Shown here one piece after another: positions 24,686-35,827 of a DNA stretch of 64,000 nucleotides. The stretch comes from Aphrocallistes beatrix (Eukaryota > Porifera > Hexactinellida > Sceptrulophora > Aphrocallistidae), in assembly GCA_963281255.1 (NCBI GenBank), contig OY725495.1, forward strand, positions 1,674,001 through 1,738,000, given 5' to 3'. Every line of letters begins with the position of its first letter. Positions within the stretch are counted from its first letter, which is position 1. The notes below the pieces were generated by a model. The model was given only the letters and a program-made list of their open reading frames with translations. It ran no database searches and had not been told where the DNA came from. The translations under genes and the position numbers were made by a program.

Positions 24686-24721
24686 ATCCTTACTATTAAA
24701 ACTCGATTAATGTTTTATATA

Positions 24722-25490
24722 CAGGGTGGCTCATAAGTTCTGTGACAAGCTTCATTAGGTGTAAAATTTCTTATACTCAGACAATCTTAGTTATTATGGT
24801 CTTTAGCGATTGTAATTCGATTATTCTCAATGACTTTAAAATATTTTGCGAGTCTAGACCTGGAACTGTGTTTTGTGTGGTGATTTTTATGGGGGAAAAA
24901 TGTGTCCTAGCACGCAGCGAAATTCGAGTATCAGGACTCACTGCTTTTCGAATGATCTTTCTAGAGTATTCAAATTCTAGGAAAAATTGGCTCTCACATT
25001 TCCATCGAACACTCTAAATTTGTAGAATATTAAGATGTTTATATCAGTACATATTGAGAGCAATTTGGATCAGATTTTTGGTGATGTGAAAAAAAGTGCC
25101 ATTTTGAGTGATTTTGCAAAATATACCTAATTTGAACACGTGAAATAATAACTTTCTCTCGTTTCTGATAATGAATTCAATGAATTTATGAAATATTTCC
25201 ATGGTGAATGAAAGGTCTTTGTTATAAATCGTCATAGAACATCGATTATGAAGACATTTTTTACAGAAGCTGTGACCTTGATTCTCGATTTTTGCTGCGT
25301 GCCAGGACACATTTTTCCCCATAAAACTCACCATACAAAACACAGTTCCAGGTCTTAGACTCGAAAACTCTTTTAAAACCATTTGAGATTATTCGAATTA
25401 CAATCTAAAAGACCATAATAACTAAGATTGTTTGAGTATAAGAAATTTTATACCTTAAGAAGCTTGTAACAGAACTTATGAGCCACCCTG
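24722..25490. mobile_element. Foldback mariner-type MITE
   Basis: TA-flanked, 769 bp, ends CAGGGTGGCTCATAAGTTC and inverse. The arms pair over roughly 250-270 bp around a central loop of about 230 bp. It has no transposase. It lies between two copies of the family A end motif (24686-24714 and 25509 onward). Confidence 0.85.
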
Positions 25491-25508
25491 TACTATATAT
25501 ATATATCC

Positions 25509-26085
25509 TTACTATTAAAACTCGATTAATGTGCGTGTGAACATATACTATATATATATATATATCTTTAACGAATTGATTGAAGAAACTGTCAGGCCCA
25601 TAAAGCTGATTTTTGGCATGTGGGAGTCTTTTGGCTATGGCTCCAGTAAGTTCTGGGCTCAGAGCAAAATGCCGACTCATCATGGAATTATGACGTCATT
25701 GTCACATTTTTAAAAGTTAAGCAACACAGTTATTCGAGCATAACTCAGCCATTATAGGAGATAGAAGGCTGAAATTTTGACAGATTATGTATATTAATAT
25801 ATGTCACATTGGCACATCAAAAATGATAACTCATCACTTTGTTATGACGTCATCATTACGCATCAAAATTTTTAAAATTGAATAATTTGGTGATTTTTCG
25901 TGCGATATCGATTATAACATTCAGGACAGGCGTATTTTGACATTTTATCTCCCTTATAATTCATCCATGTGACCTCAGGCGACCGCAAGGCGCCTCCAGG
26001 GGACACAAAGTGACTGCCAGCTGCGCAGCGCAAGCAAGCGAAGCGCGCTTGTATATATATATAAACATTAATCGAGTTTTAATAT
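25509..26085 (-). repeat. Repeat family A, complete copy A8
   Basis: Both ends are visible: TATCCTTACTATTAAAACTC on the left and the inverse ATTAATCGAGTTTTAATA on the right, with a TA run inside each. The body carries two intact TGACGTCA palindromes (about 25692 and 25848) and the GC-rich head at 25975-26050. It abuts the next copy head-to-tail at 26086. Confidence 0.85.
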
Positions 26086-26369
26086 AACGAATTGATTGAA
26101 GAAACTACCATGCACAGAAAGCTGACTTTTTGGTTGTGGGAGTTTTTTGGCTATGGCTCCACTAAGTTCTGAGTTCAGACGAAAATGTCAACTCATCATT
26201 GAATTATTACGTCATTGTCACCTTTTTTATGATTAAAAATTTCAGTTTTTTGACCATAGCTCAGCCATTTTATGCGATAGAAGGCCGAAGTTTTAACATA
26301 ATGTGAATATTAATATACCTCACATATGGTGCAACTATTTTCCAAAGATGATGACTCATCACTCTGTTA

Positions 26370-27698
26370 CTTAGGTCATTTCAAAAGTACTGATCACCTC
26401 CCTCCAATTTGATATTAAGCAATGACTGATGTGTTATTTATATACATATTCTAGAAATAGTGTCCCTTGACGCGAATACACTCCTTTAGACGGTCTACCC
26501 TGGAGCGGAATGTCTTTTTATACTCCGTCTGTGGGATCGATTTCAGGTACTTATGAATGACGAGTCCGATCTCCATTCGACTAGTGAACTCCTTATCAGA
26601 GAGATGACTTTTCAGCTTTGAAAACAACCAGAAGTCACATGGACTTAGGTCAGGGGAATAGGGAGGGTGATTCAGTGTTTGCATCCCTATATCTTCGATG
26701 TATTCGGCGACTTGTTTAGTTTTATGGCCACTGGCATTATCATGTAGAAGTTTTATTCCACGAGGACCAGTTCTCTGCCGACGCTCTGTGTAGTGTTTAC
26801 TGACTTCTGCGAGCACATGAGTGCAATAAAAGTCTCCAGTAACATTCTGGCCCTTAGGAACGCAAACTTGAGCCATTGGGCCGTAGGCGTCAAATGCAAT
26901 TGCGTACATTACCTTCTTGGCACGGAAATCTGGACGCGTTTTCTTAGGTCGGGATTCGCCCAGATGCAGCCAACACTTAGATTTTTCCTTGGATTTAGAT
27001 TGTGAATAGTAAATCCAAGTTTTATCTATGGTTACTATCTCATAGAGTCGCCTTGCATCAAATTTTTCATAATGTAGAATATTTTCACAACATTCTACCC
27101 TCTGTTTCATCAGGGGCTCTGACAGCAAATACGGCACCCGCCGAACGCAAACCTTCCTTACTCCGAGATCTTCCTTCAGAATGCGGTAAATACTCCCCCC
27201 ATATCCGTATGCTTAGAAATCTCTCCAATAGAGCAGCAAGGGTCATTTCGAAGAAATTCACCAACCAACTCAATTGAGGATTCACAGGTTGCAGATTTAG
27301 GCCCACCAGTCCGAGGCTCATATTCAATGCTGTCTCTCCCCTCTCTGAATAGTTGAGCCCATCTTCTAACCGTAGAATAAGGAAGTGCTTGATCTCCACA
27401 AACTTTCACGAGATCATTGTGGATATTCCTGTTCGAATCTTTTAGCAGTGAACGAAACTTGATATACGTCCTTTGCTCTTGCCCAATAATTGACGATTTT
27501 GAAGCCATAAATGTATAAGTAGCCAAAACTGACAAGATTGAAATGATGATTGTAAGAAAAATACTTATGCTATCTTAAAATTTCTTTTAGATATTAGGAG
27601 AGAATGGGTAATGCTATATGGATTATATTAATTGGTGCATTAGATATACACTAGCTGTCAAAAATCAATAGTGATCAGTACTTTTGAAATGACCTAAG
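26370..27698 (-). mobile_element. Mariner transposon inserted cleanly in family A
   Basis: 1329 bp with ends CTTAGGTCATTTCAAAAG and inverse, and TA at 26368-26369 and 27699-27700. Deleting it restores the family A phrase CTCTGTTATGACGTC exactly, which proves the boundaries and shows the mariner is younger than its host repeat. Confidence 0.93.
26451..27508 (-). pseudogene. Mariner transposase, frameshifted
   Basis: The start at 27508 gives MASKSSIIGQEQRTYIKFRS, the N-terminal helix-turn-helix region (PYSTVRRWAQLFREGRDS), then frame changes around 27090-27200. From about 27137 a long frame runs to the stop at 26451: TIDKTWIYY (first Asp block), LLHDNASGHKT and HPPYSPDLSPCDFWLF (second and third Asp, DD34D). 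The catalytic half is one uninterrupted 228-residue frame, so decay is light. Confidence 0.88.
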
Positions 27699-27905
27699 TA
27701 TGACGTCATCATTACGCATCAAAATTTTAAAAATTTACAAATTTGGTGATTTTTCGTGCGATATTGTTTTTAACTGTAGGACACGTATTTATGGATGTTA
27801 TTTCCGTTATAATTTATCAATGTGACTCCAGGTGCCCAAAGTGCGCCTTAGGCGGACACAAAGTATCTGCCAGCTGCGCAGCGCTTGCAAGTGAAGCGCG
27901 CTTGT

Positions 27906-28330
27906 TTTATTTAATCTGAGAAGTTGCAGTTGGCGTTTTAGAATTTCTCTATCAGTTGCTTTGCTTTATTTTAACTAAATCAAATTTTTTAATGCTTTCT
28001 AATCTCTATTAAAATGAAAGATTATACTTTAATCTGACTTATAGTGAAAATTATATTCTGATGGTCGAGTTTTGATCCGCTAAATTTGGAAAAATCCAAA
28101 TCAACTGTCCAGTTCCAGATAATCTTGTTAGCATGTTAGATATTACTCCTTAATAGGTACTATTGAAGTGACTATAGCTGCTTGCTCCTACGCAATAACA
28201 ATTTTTTTCCCAGTGTTCGCCTACATCTTCACTTTCACCTACAATAGTTGTTTGTTTAATAGAATTATGCCGGCATTCTCAACAGTGGGCAATCCAGTGG
28301 AAATAGCTTCATTTTTCATGTTGCTATATA
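27906..28330. other. Intron sequence, no gene
   Basis: Unique AT-rich spacer between family A and the next mariner. Nothing recognised. Confidence 0.4.
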
Positions 28331-29633
28331 CAGGGTGGGGCGCGGGAAGTGACCTGATTTTAAATTGCTATAACTCCCAAGTTTTAAGGTCAATTCCTTC
28401 GACCCACCATCTATTTCGTAGGTCAAACACGGATATTTCGTTTGTTTTTATCCGTACTATGATTAGTAAGCTATGTCAAGGCTGACAACGGACGAACGGA
28501 CGAAGCTAGTTTGGTGGTATTTTGAGAATCACAAGAGCGTTGTTAACACCCAACGCGCTTATAAAAGAAACTTCAAGACAAGAGATGCTCCCACTTCCAG
28601 GACGATAGGAGAAGTAGTGAAGAGGTTTCAGGAGAAGGGAACTGTGGCAGACAGGGAAAGATGTGGACCTCCAAAGTCGGTGAGGACACCTCAAAACATC
28701 GAGAAGTTGTGGAAAAAAATACAAGATTCTCCCCGACGATCATCAAGAACACTGGCGAGATAGCTCAAATTTTCAAGAAGAACTGTACGGAGAATCCTCA
28801 CAGAGGATCTGAACTTGTATTCATACAAAATACAAATACTACAGGCACAGACAGTCGATCAGAAAAATAAGAGGCTAGAATTTGCTGAAATGATGGCAGA
28901 CAAAATCGAGGAGAGGGAAATTGACATAACCCAAATTCATTGGTCTGATGAGGCTCATTTCCACCTTTCAGGACATGTTAATACGCAGAACATGAGAATC
29001 TGGGCAGAGAAGCAGCCTTTTCCAGCCACTGACAAAGTCCTCAACAGAGAAAAGGTGACATGGCTCGGCGCTGACCATTAACTTCGAAAGATACTTGGCT
29101 ATGTTGAAGTCTTATTACATCCCAGCTTTGAAAAGACATGGCGAACTTGCTGATATAATCTTCCAGCAAGATGGGGAACCCCCACATTCAGCAAATATTG
29201 TTGTTGAGTGGTTACAAGAGAAGTTTGGTGATAGACTCATTTCACGACATTGTGAAAATTTTTGGCCCCCGTACTCTCCCGACTTAAATCCCTGTGATTT
29301 CTACCTCTGGTGGTATCTAAAGTGCAAAGTGTACTCAGATCCTATCCCTAGGACATGCGAGGAGCTTAAGAGAAATATCAGACGTGAAATAAGGAAGATT
29401 AAACGCGAAACATTGATTAAAGTATCTAATAACGTGCTGATCAGACTGCAAAAAGTGATCGCAAGTAAGGGAGCGTGGATTGAGCATATAATCAACAGCT
29501 AGAACTTATCAGTGCACGAAATATTAAATATCTAGGCCCAGAGTATTATATACTTTTCACATATCTTAGTTATCTTTATTCGTTTAAAAATGGGAACAAA
29601 ATAAAATCAGGTCACTTCCTGTGCCCCACCCTG
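28331..29633 (+). mobile_element. Complete-length DD41D mariner-type transposon
   Basis: 1303 bp, ends CAGGGTGGGGCGCGGGAAG and inverse, TA duplications at 28329-28330 and 29634-29635. It encodes the transposase at 28473-29502. Ends begin CAGGGTGG like those of the MITEs at 5559 and 24722, which points to related enzymes acting on all three. Confidence 0.9.
28473..29502 (+). pseudogene. DD41D-type IS630/Tc1/mariner transposase, lightly broken
   Basis: Starts MSRLTTDERTKLVWWYFENH, with two helix-turn-helix units (RTIGEVVKRFQEKGTVADRE). Catalytic blocks: HWSDEAHFHLSG, FQQDGEPPHSAN and WPPYSPDLNPCDFYLWWY. Between the second and third catalytic Asp I count 41 residues, which fits the DD41D (rosa-like) group rather than classical DD34D mariner. 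A stop after SSRTLAR and frame changes near 28815 and 29080 interrupt it; the C-terminal 135 residues are open to the stop at 29502. It ends 131 bp before the right end of the element. Confidence 0.82.
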
Positions 29634-30369
29634 TATAGTTAAAATTGCTATATTATGTATGTTTCTAAGATATCTATATAGAAATCATTGTAATTACTTG
29701 ACCAAATTTCTATTGACAGTTCATATATTTCAATTTGAATACCAGTCATCTAACATGGTTTCCCAGCAGTTGGATGAGTTTTTGGCATGACATAGAAAAT
29801 TACGTTAGAAATTATGACTTACAGACTTTGGGAAGAACTTCACTTTTGCGATATTTCAGACGCTCTACAATCGAAGAAACTTAAGTCATCATACTCTTCG
29901 AACTCCACTTCTTAACTTACAATTGAGGCAAGTCAGAACACGCCTCCAGTTAGTATTGACACATATGAAGTCCATAGCTGAGATTTAAGGGGTTATAAGT
30001 ATGACAATTGCTTCTTTGTGTCTTCAGTTGATTGCTATAACGAAAGCAAATATTCTGGTACCATCGAAGTGTGCAAGGAAATTGTAAAGAGTCGAACTTG
30101 CCGAAAACACAACACACGATTGTTGGAAAGAAAATCATCTTTCTTACTAGACTTTCTCTCTATTATAAAAATTAAAGTACCGGGAACTGCGACGTTTTCT
30201 AAAAGAAGAGCAAGTATTCATTTCATCTTACAATAAAGTTACGAAATTTGTGATGATTCTTGTTTGGTTAATGAATTGCGGCATTTTGACAAACGTCTTG
30301 GCTACCAGTTGGCATATACTTACCATTCATAGTATCAATCTATTGCATCGCAAACCATTGCTCAAATAA
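29634..30369. other. Spacer, possibly the decayed N-terminal part of the next transposase
   Basis: Short open stretches (30018-30236 on +) have protein-like, basic composition (YSGTIEVCKEIVKSRTCRKH). They may belong to the RAG1-like relic downstream, but I cannot align them. Confidence 0.3.
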
Positions 30370-31825
30370 TCGAGACTGAGAGACTGCAAGACGCTAATAA
30401 TCCTTTAACAGCCGAACTAAGTGATGGAAAAGATGGATCTGGATCACACACAATATGCAACTAAATGCGAAATCATCCAGATATTTCGACTAAGAATTTT
30501 CTCCTTTTTGCATTCAAAGTAATCAGGCTGAGATATTCCGATGGAAATATTATATGAACAAATCTATCTCCGAATTCACCTTTCGCTATGAGACCAGTAT
30601 CATTATTGGCTTTAAGCGAAAGTGAAGAAAATGTAGAGTTTTTAATGGACACAACAATAAATCCAGAGACCATAATTTTGCAAACAACCGGGATACAATT
30701 AACGGCAGGAAAGTTTGATGTCAATATCACAAGATGTTTGTTTGATGCAAAAATGGCAGCTATCCTTGACGGGGCAGGCAGCGCATCTTGTCATTTATGT
30801 ACATGCAGTAGAGATCAATTGAAAGACATTGAATTAATAACCCACCAATGTACTATGGATTTTGCTAACTCATTTCCGATTAAGTCATTTTGGGCGTGGA
30901 AAACTTAGAAATACCGGGTCCAAGCTATAAATAGAATGGACCCCGTGTCATTGGCGAGTTAATTAGGCAGGGTTTTCTATTAATCGCTCAATTGATTTAG
31001 CTTTGGAAATATTTAATGAGATCGATGCAAACGAATTTATTTCCCTTCCAAGTAAGGGCAGATTTGGAATAACGCACAAACCTCTATCAGATGAAAACAT
31101 CCTATCCGCATCCCCACTTCATGGCTACCTGAGAATATTCGGATGGTTCATGCAGCATGTATACCATCTACAAGCTGGAGAGAAGAAATAAACACCCTCT
31201 TCACCAAAGGTTCGTCAATCAATGGAATTTGTCCGTAGTTTACTATGGGGAAAAATAAACGTTCGTATCGACTGTCCCACTACTCAGGGTGGTACAACCT
31301 CTACAAAAAATGTGGTTTGAACTTGTCCAACGCATGGATGATGATAACAAAGACTTATTTTACTGGATCTTAACAATAATTCCTTGTGAATATCACCAAC
31401 CACTTACAGTTATCTACACCAACTTGGTTGTAGTATTGCGCATATTTAACTCCGATGAGTGAGTAGACACCAATAATTCGCCACATTATGTACGGAAACT
31501 TACGAACTCATAATAGAGACTTTTCCTTGGGCGAGTATCACCCCTACATTGCACAATGTGCTAGCTCATAGCGCTAAATTGATTGAAGAGTATAACGCAG
31601 GGAGAGGTCTGAAATCGTTCTCATAAGAAGGTTTAGAGGCCTGCCATAAGCACTCATGTGCTTATGGCAGCATTCAACGTTACCGCTAACAATTGACTAG
31701 AAAAATATCTTTTGAAGCAAACATTTGAGATCTTTTTATTCGTCTCACTTCCCAGTCAGACGACTACTCTTTTTCACAAAGAAAGCGAATTGGGAGCAAA
31801 ATTACTAAAAGTTATTCGAAGGCGA
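30370..31825 (+). pseudogene. RAG1/Transib-type transposase relic
   Basis: DDE transposase of the Transib group, from which the V(D)J recombinase RAG1 descends. Blocks in RAG1 order: LSDGKDGSGSHTIC (about 30417), fitting the first catalytic Asp region (human CGVDGMGDVSEK); MRPVSLLALSESEENVEFL, fitting CKPLCLMLADESDHETL; TRCLFDAKMAAILDG with Asp at about 30744, fitting GTGYDEKLV; then SASCHLCTC, the zinc CxxC (human YICTLC); SPLHGYLRIFGWFM, fitting GNAAEFYKIFQLEI; LHNVLAHSAKLIEEY, fitting FHKTLAHVPEIIER; EGLEACHK with Glu at about 31636, fitting the catalytic NESGNK. Two stops lie in the first frame (after TICN and after NII), one stop sits just before the last catalytic block, and at least two frame changes occur. 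No RAG2-like gene or terminal 12/23 signals are seen. Transib versus RAG1-like (ProtoRAG) cannot be decided here. Confidence 0.8.
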
Positions 31826-33071
31826 TGTCTAAAAATCGAATCAACACTCCTAATATTTTTCAATCAACTAGTTCTGCAATTGTCCCTTCCCTAATTTCTC
31901 CTCTAAAAAATAATATACAAGAAAACCTACACCATACATTAGAACGACAGAAGAAATGGACAATTAATGACCCTAGAGCAATGGGAATTCACTATAGAAT
32001 TGGAGAGATGATAGCAATTGATAACCAACCTATTTCTATAGTTGAGGATATCGGATTCACAAGATTACTTAATCATATTTGTCCCAAATATGAAATTCCA
32101 AGCAGAAAATACTTTCAAGAAAAGGTAATTGCGAATATTTATGAAAAGCTCGCAAATTCGATCTTACAATTGTTGGAACATCAAAAATACATTTCATTTA
32201 CTTCAGATATTTGGAGTGATTCACATTCAAATCATTCCTACATTAGTTTAAGTGGACACTTTATTGATGCATCGTTACTGAGAAAGGATGTTGTTCTAAA
32301 CGTTAAACTTTTCCCAGGAAGTCATACTGGAGAAGCAATCTCTGATATTATTCACAAAATGACAGATGATTGGAATATTCCTGAAATAAAATGTCACCTC
32401 TTAATTCGTGATAACGCTGCAAACATTCGTTTGGGTGCGGAATTATCCAACTTTAATAGTGAAAGCTGTTTTATTCATACACTCCAATCGGCCCTAAATG
32501 ATGGTATTTTTTCCCAAAGAATCGTTCGAGACATTATTAGCAACAGCAGAAAGATAGTTGGTCATTTTAATCATTCACCCTTAGCGTGTAGTTGGTTTCA
32601 AGATATTCAAAATGAACTTGGTCTCCCACAACATAAACTAATCCAAGATGTTACTACTCGATGGAATAGCACGTTTTATATGTGTTAGAACGTCTGGTGG
32701 AACAAAGGAGAGCAATTGGAATCATGTTGGAATTACGAGCTTTTCAATATATCAATTGTAGCTAATCGAAAATATATTAAGACTATTACAACCATTTGAG
32801 GAAGTTACCAAACGATTTAGTTCTAATTCCGCATTTATTCCTGAAGTAATTTCCGAAGTTCAAATTCTTTTACGATACCTTGGGAAAAAAGAAAACGATG
32901 AAGGAGTCCAAACAATGAAAACTGAATTACGGAATTCTATTAACTCACGCTTTGTAATTAAGTGTGAGATATTTAAAAAGAATTTTTTTAAAATTGCCAC
33001 AGTACTTGACCCCAGATTCAAAACTTCATTTTTTTCCCCTGAGCAAACAGAATTTTCAAATAGCATTGTAG
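31825..33071 (+). pseudogene. hAT transposase (ZBED-like), interrupted
   Basis: A 287-residue open frame from 31825 has the hAT layout: N-terminal helical part (FTRLLNHICPKYEIPSRKYF), catalytic Asp in SFTSDIWSDSHSNHSY, second Asp in LIRDNAANIRLG, and the RW motif VTTRWNSTFYM just before the stop at 32688. Pieces of the alpha-helical domain continue in shifted frames to FKIATVLDPRFKTSFF at about 33040, where the TTAA element at 33076 cuts in. The BED zinc finger expected upstream is absent, as is the C-terminal dimerisation domain. It begins directly where the RAG1-like relic ends. Confidence 0.85.
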
Positions 33072-33075
33072 TTAA

Positions 33076-35015
33076 GGATACCGCCCTCGAAAAATCTTGA
33101 CTGGCGTAAAAAAAACCTGCAAATGTTTTATTGCTAATTTTATTGTATTACTGATCGGTCCACCATCTGATAGCACTATTTGGACGGCATTTTTTTGTAT
33201 TTTTTGCGAAATAACCCCCTAAAGTTTAGCGCTAATAAAAATTGAAAATTATTAGAGGATTTTGACTCATTTACCAGTTAGTTTTTAACTTATTTGATAT
33301 TTTTTTAATGATATGAACCTTCACATTGTATTAGCACCTTTGGAGATTATAAAACACAAATATTTAAAAGAATGGGCAAATAAAATCCCAACAAAATAGC
33401 TCTATAAGGGAGTTCATTTATATAATCCTCGGGAAATCGCAAGTTTGATCTCAGATATTTAGCGATCACTGGGTCAGAAATAAAATTCTGATCGTTTCAA
33501 AAAAAAATTTGTTCGGATCCGACCATTTGTTCTTGAGATATCGCATATTATAGGTAAAGTTCGGCCATAATATCCCTCTAAGGTCCCGAAAGAGGCTGAT
33601 GTCATATCTTAAAAACTATTGTAGATATATCATATATGATATCCTTAAATAAAAGGATATATGCGAAAATATATAGGTTCCTCGAACATTCCTTTGTCAA
33701 AAAATAAATAATTCTCGACTTATCATTGATTTAATTGTAATACAAATTCTATGGAGAACTTTGAATCTATTAGAAAATGGCGAATCTAATCATTAAATAT
33801 GTGTCCAAATTTAGCTATTATGCTAAATAGTGAATACAATTGCCGTTAATAATATGTACAGAAAAATTGGAGAACTTTTGATAATTATTTTGAAAGTTCT
33901 GGCCTTGGACCTCGCAGATTCGGTCAAAAACCCCCATTTAGGGTCCAAAAAGAGATATCACTCTATCTTTATAAATAAAAGTCCAAATTCTTAGTTCTCA
34001 CTTCCTAATATACTTTTTATGAGTGTGCATATATGATTCTTTGATAATAATTGCACTACACCCTATGGAATGTTAAGTTTTAGATTTTTGTCATATGATG
34101 ACGTAGCATTTTTCGAAAATCCTAACTTCGAAACTAAAAGTCGTAGACTTTCGCTCTAACTTCCTAATATACTTTTTGGAAGCTTTTTATTCATTCTAAA
34201 CTGATAGATTATACTTCGCAGTGCCAGGAATTTGAAATATTATCTACAATTATCTCAAAATATTCGGAGTTAGGGGCCTCAAGGAAATTTGTGGATTTTC
34301 AGGGTACTTTTGCTATTTTTTGGTAAATATTTGGCTTTAATATACCTAAATCAGCAGTATGGATGCGAATAAATGTCTGTGGATGCTTATGTGCATTATT
34401 AATAACTCATTTTACATTCTTCTTAACACCTAAACTTAAAATCTCTATATCTCGGGACTTTAAAATTTCAAAATTGACCGTCTTTACAGAATTATTTCTC
34501 AAATTTGGTTTGAGATAGAAGTTTGAAAATTTCAAGAGTTGTTTCATATCATTAGGCGATGAACGTAGGACCACCATTTTTTGGATACATTCTAACTCGG
34601 TGATTTTATTCATGATTTCCCCAAAAAAACAGACATTTTTGGCCCTTTTTTGGCCCTTTTTTTTCGGACACCGATAAAATTTACAATATTTGTCATTTTA
34701 ACTTTCTTCTGGTCCTATGAAGTTGCAAATATGGTAGACTATCTATGATTCGATTTTGGAAGCGTTTGATTCCTTGGTATGTCCTAAACAATTCATTGAG
34801 TGCCTAAATTTCTACCATTAAGATGTGCTAGCGGAAAATGTAAAAAACAGACTTTGAGACACTGTATCTCAAAATCTAGAAATGAGAATCAAAAACGGTT
34901 TGGAATGTGCCAGTATTTCTTGATGGAGATACCTCCCCACGCTTAACATCTCTTATAGCTCTACTTTCATCGTATGCTGTAATGCGAATCATATGTTTTT
35001 TCGAGGGCGGTATCC
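33076..35015. mobile_element. TTAA-flanked non-coding element, copy B2
   Basis: 1940 bp, TTAA at 33072-33075 and 35016-35019, ends GGATACCGCCCTCGAAAAA. It has no coding potential beyond chance. It is fuller than B1 at 34510-34585. It inserted into the hAT gene, so it is younger than that gene. Confidence 0.87.
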
Positions 35016-35084
35016 TTAATTGAATAAATTGTTTCTGTTTCTATCCTTTTTGTAGTTAATGTTTAATTCATACACAATCACAAT

Positions 35085-35160
35085 TGGAACCACTATCCGT
35101 TTCCGGCAGGATATCCGGTAAATGGCCGGATATAGCCGGATACCGGATTAGAACCTGAGA
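35085..35160. other. CCGGAT-rich patch, possible hAT end region
   Basis: Dense CCGGATA repeats (GGATATCCGGTAAATGGCCG and similar) over 70 bp, unlike the surroundings. Such subterminal clusters occur at hAT ends, so this may be the far end of the hAT element upstream. Inference only. Confidence 0.35.
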
Positions 35161-35169
35161 TCCAGTACA

Positions 35170-35527
35170 CCCCGACATTTTATGATTGTAAACTTCAGTT
35201 TTTCGACTATAACTCCATTTTAATTTAATAGATGTTTATATTTATATATCTCAAATATAACAAAACTCTCATCAAAAAATGATTATAATGACTTTTATAA
35301 AGTCCTCATTACGCATCAAAATTGAAAGATTTTGAGATTTTTTGAGTAATTGCTGTTATAATATTAAGACAGACGTAATTAAAGATGTTATTAAACATAA
35401 TTGATCAATATGTGTTCAGGCCTCCGGTGGATCTGGAGTGTCTGACACCCGCGCAGCTCAAGTAAGCGAAGCGCCCTTGTGTAATAACTCTATAAATAAT
35501 CATTAATCGAGTTTTATTAGTAAGGAT
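35170..35527 (-). repeat. Repeat family A, copy A10 (tail-truncated)
   Basis: Body and head in minus orientation, ending with the terminal motif ATTAATCGAGTTTTATTAG at 35507-35527. Its TGACGTCA sites are lost. Confidence 0.65.
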
Positions 35528-35736
35528 AAACACTGCCAATTCCTTAAAGGGAATGAACTTGCAATTTACCCGAATATATAATAGTACTCTTATGTGACAA
35601 CCCCTGAATTAATATGGTATCGGTAGCAGTTTTTAACAATTTATTGATTACATTAATGATAGTGCTCTTAAAGGTTTGCAAAAATTGTGAGATTAAAGAT
35701 GAGATTGTGCTACTAGTTTGGAACCATGTTTTAAGA

Positions 35737-35827
35737 GACCTTAATTCGAAAATAGAGAGTCTTAATGCAAAGACTACCTCTAATAGGTAGTCTTTTCATT
35801 AAGACTCTCGATTTTTGAATTAAGGTC
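35737..35827. repeat. 91-bp near-perfect hairpin in a huntingtin intron
   Basis: GACCTTAATTCGAAAATAGA on the left pairs with its near-inverse on the right; the inner arms AAGACTACC / GGTAGTCTT close on a 7-base loop. About 42-bp arms with only a few mismatches. It is the size of a microRNA precursor or of a tiny MITE. Confidence 0.8.

Larger units (their letters stand above)
26086..27905 (-). repeat. Repeat family A, copy A9, carrying a mariner
   Basis: Tail at 26088 (AACGAATTGATTGAAG), body, interruption at 26370-27698, then the body resumes with TATGACGTCATCATTACG and the head ends at 27905. It is in tandem with A8. Confidence 0.85.

Noticed and set aside
30370-31825. Functional host RAG1 gene
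   Set aside because: Several stops and frame changes, no RING/N-terminal region, no RAG2 neighbour; it lies among other dead transposons.
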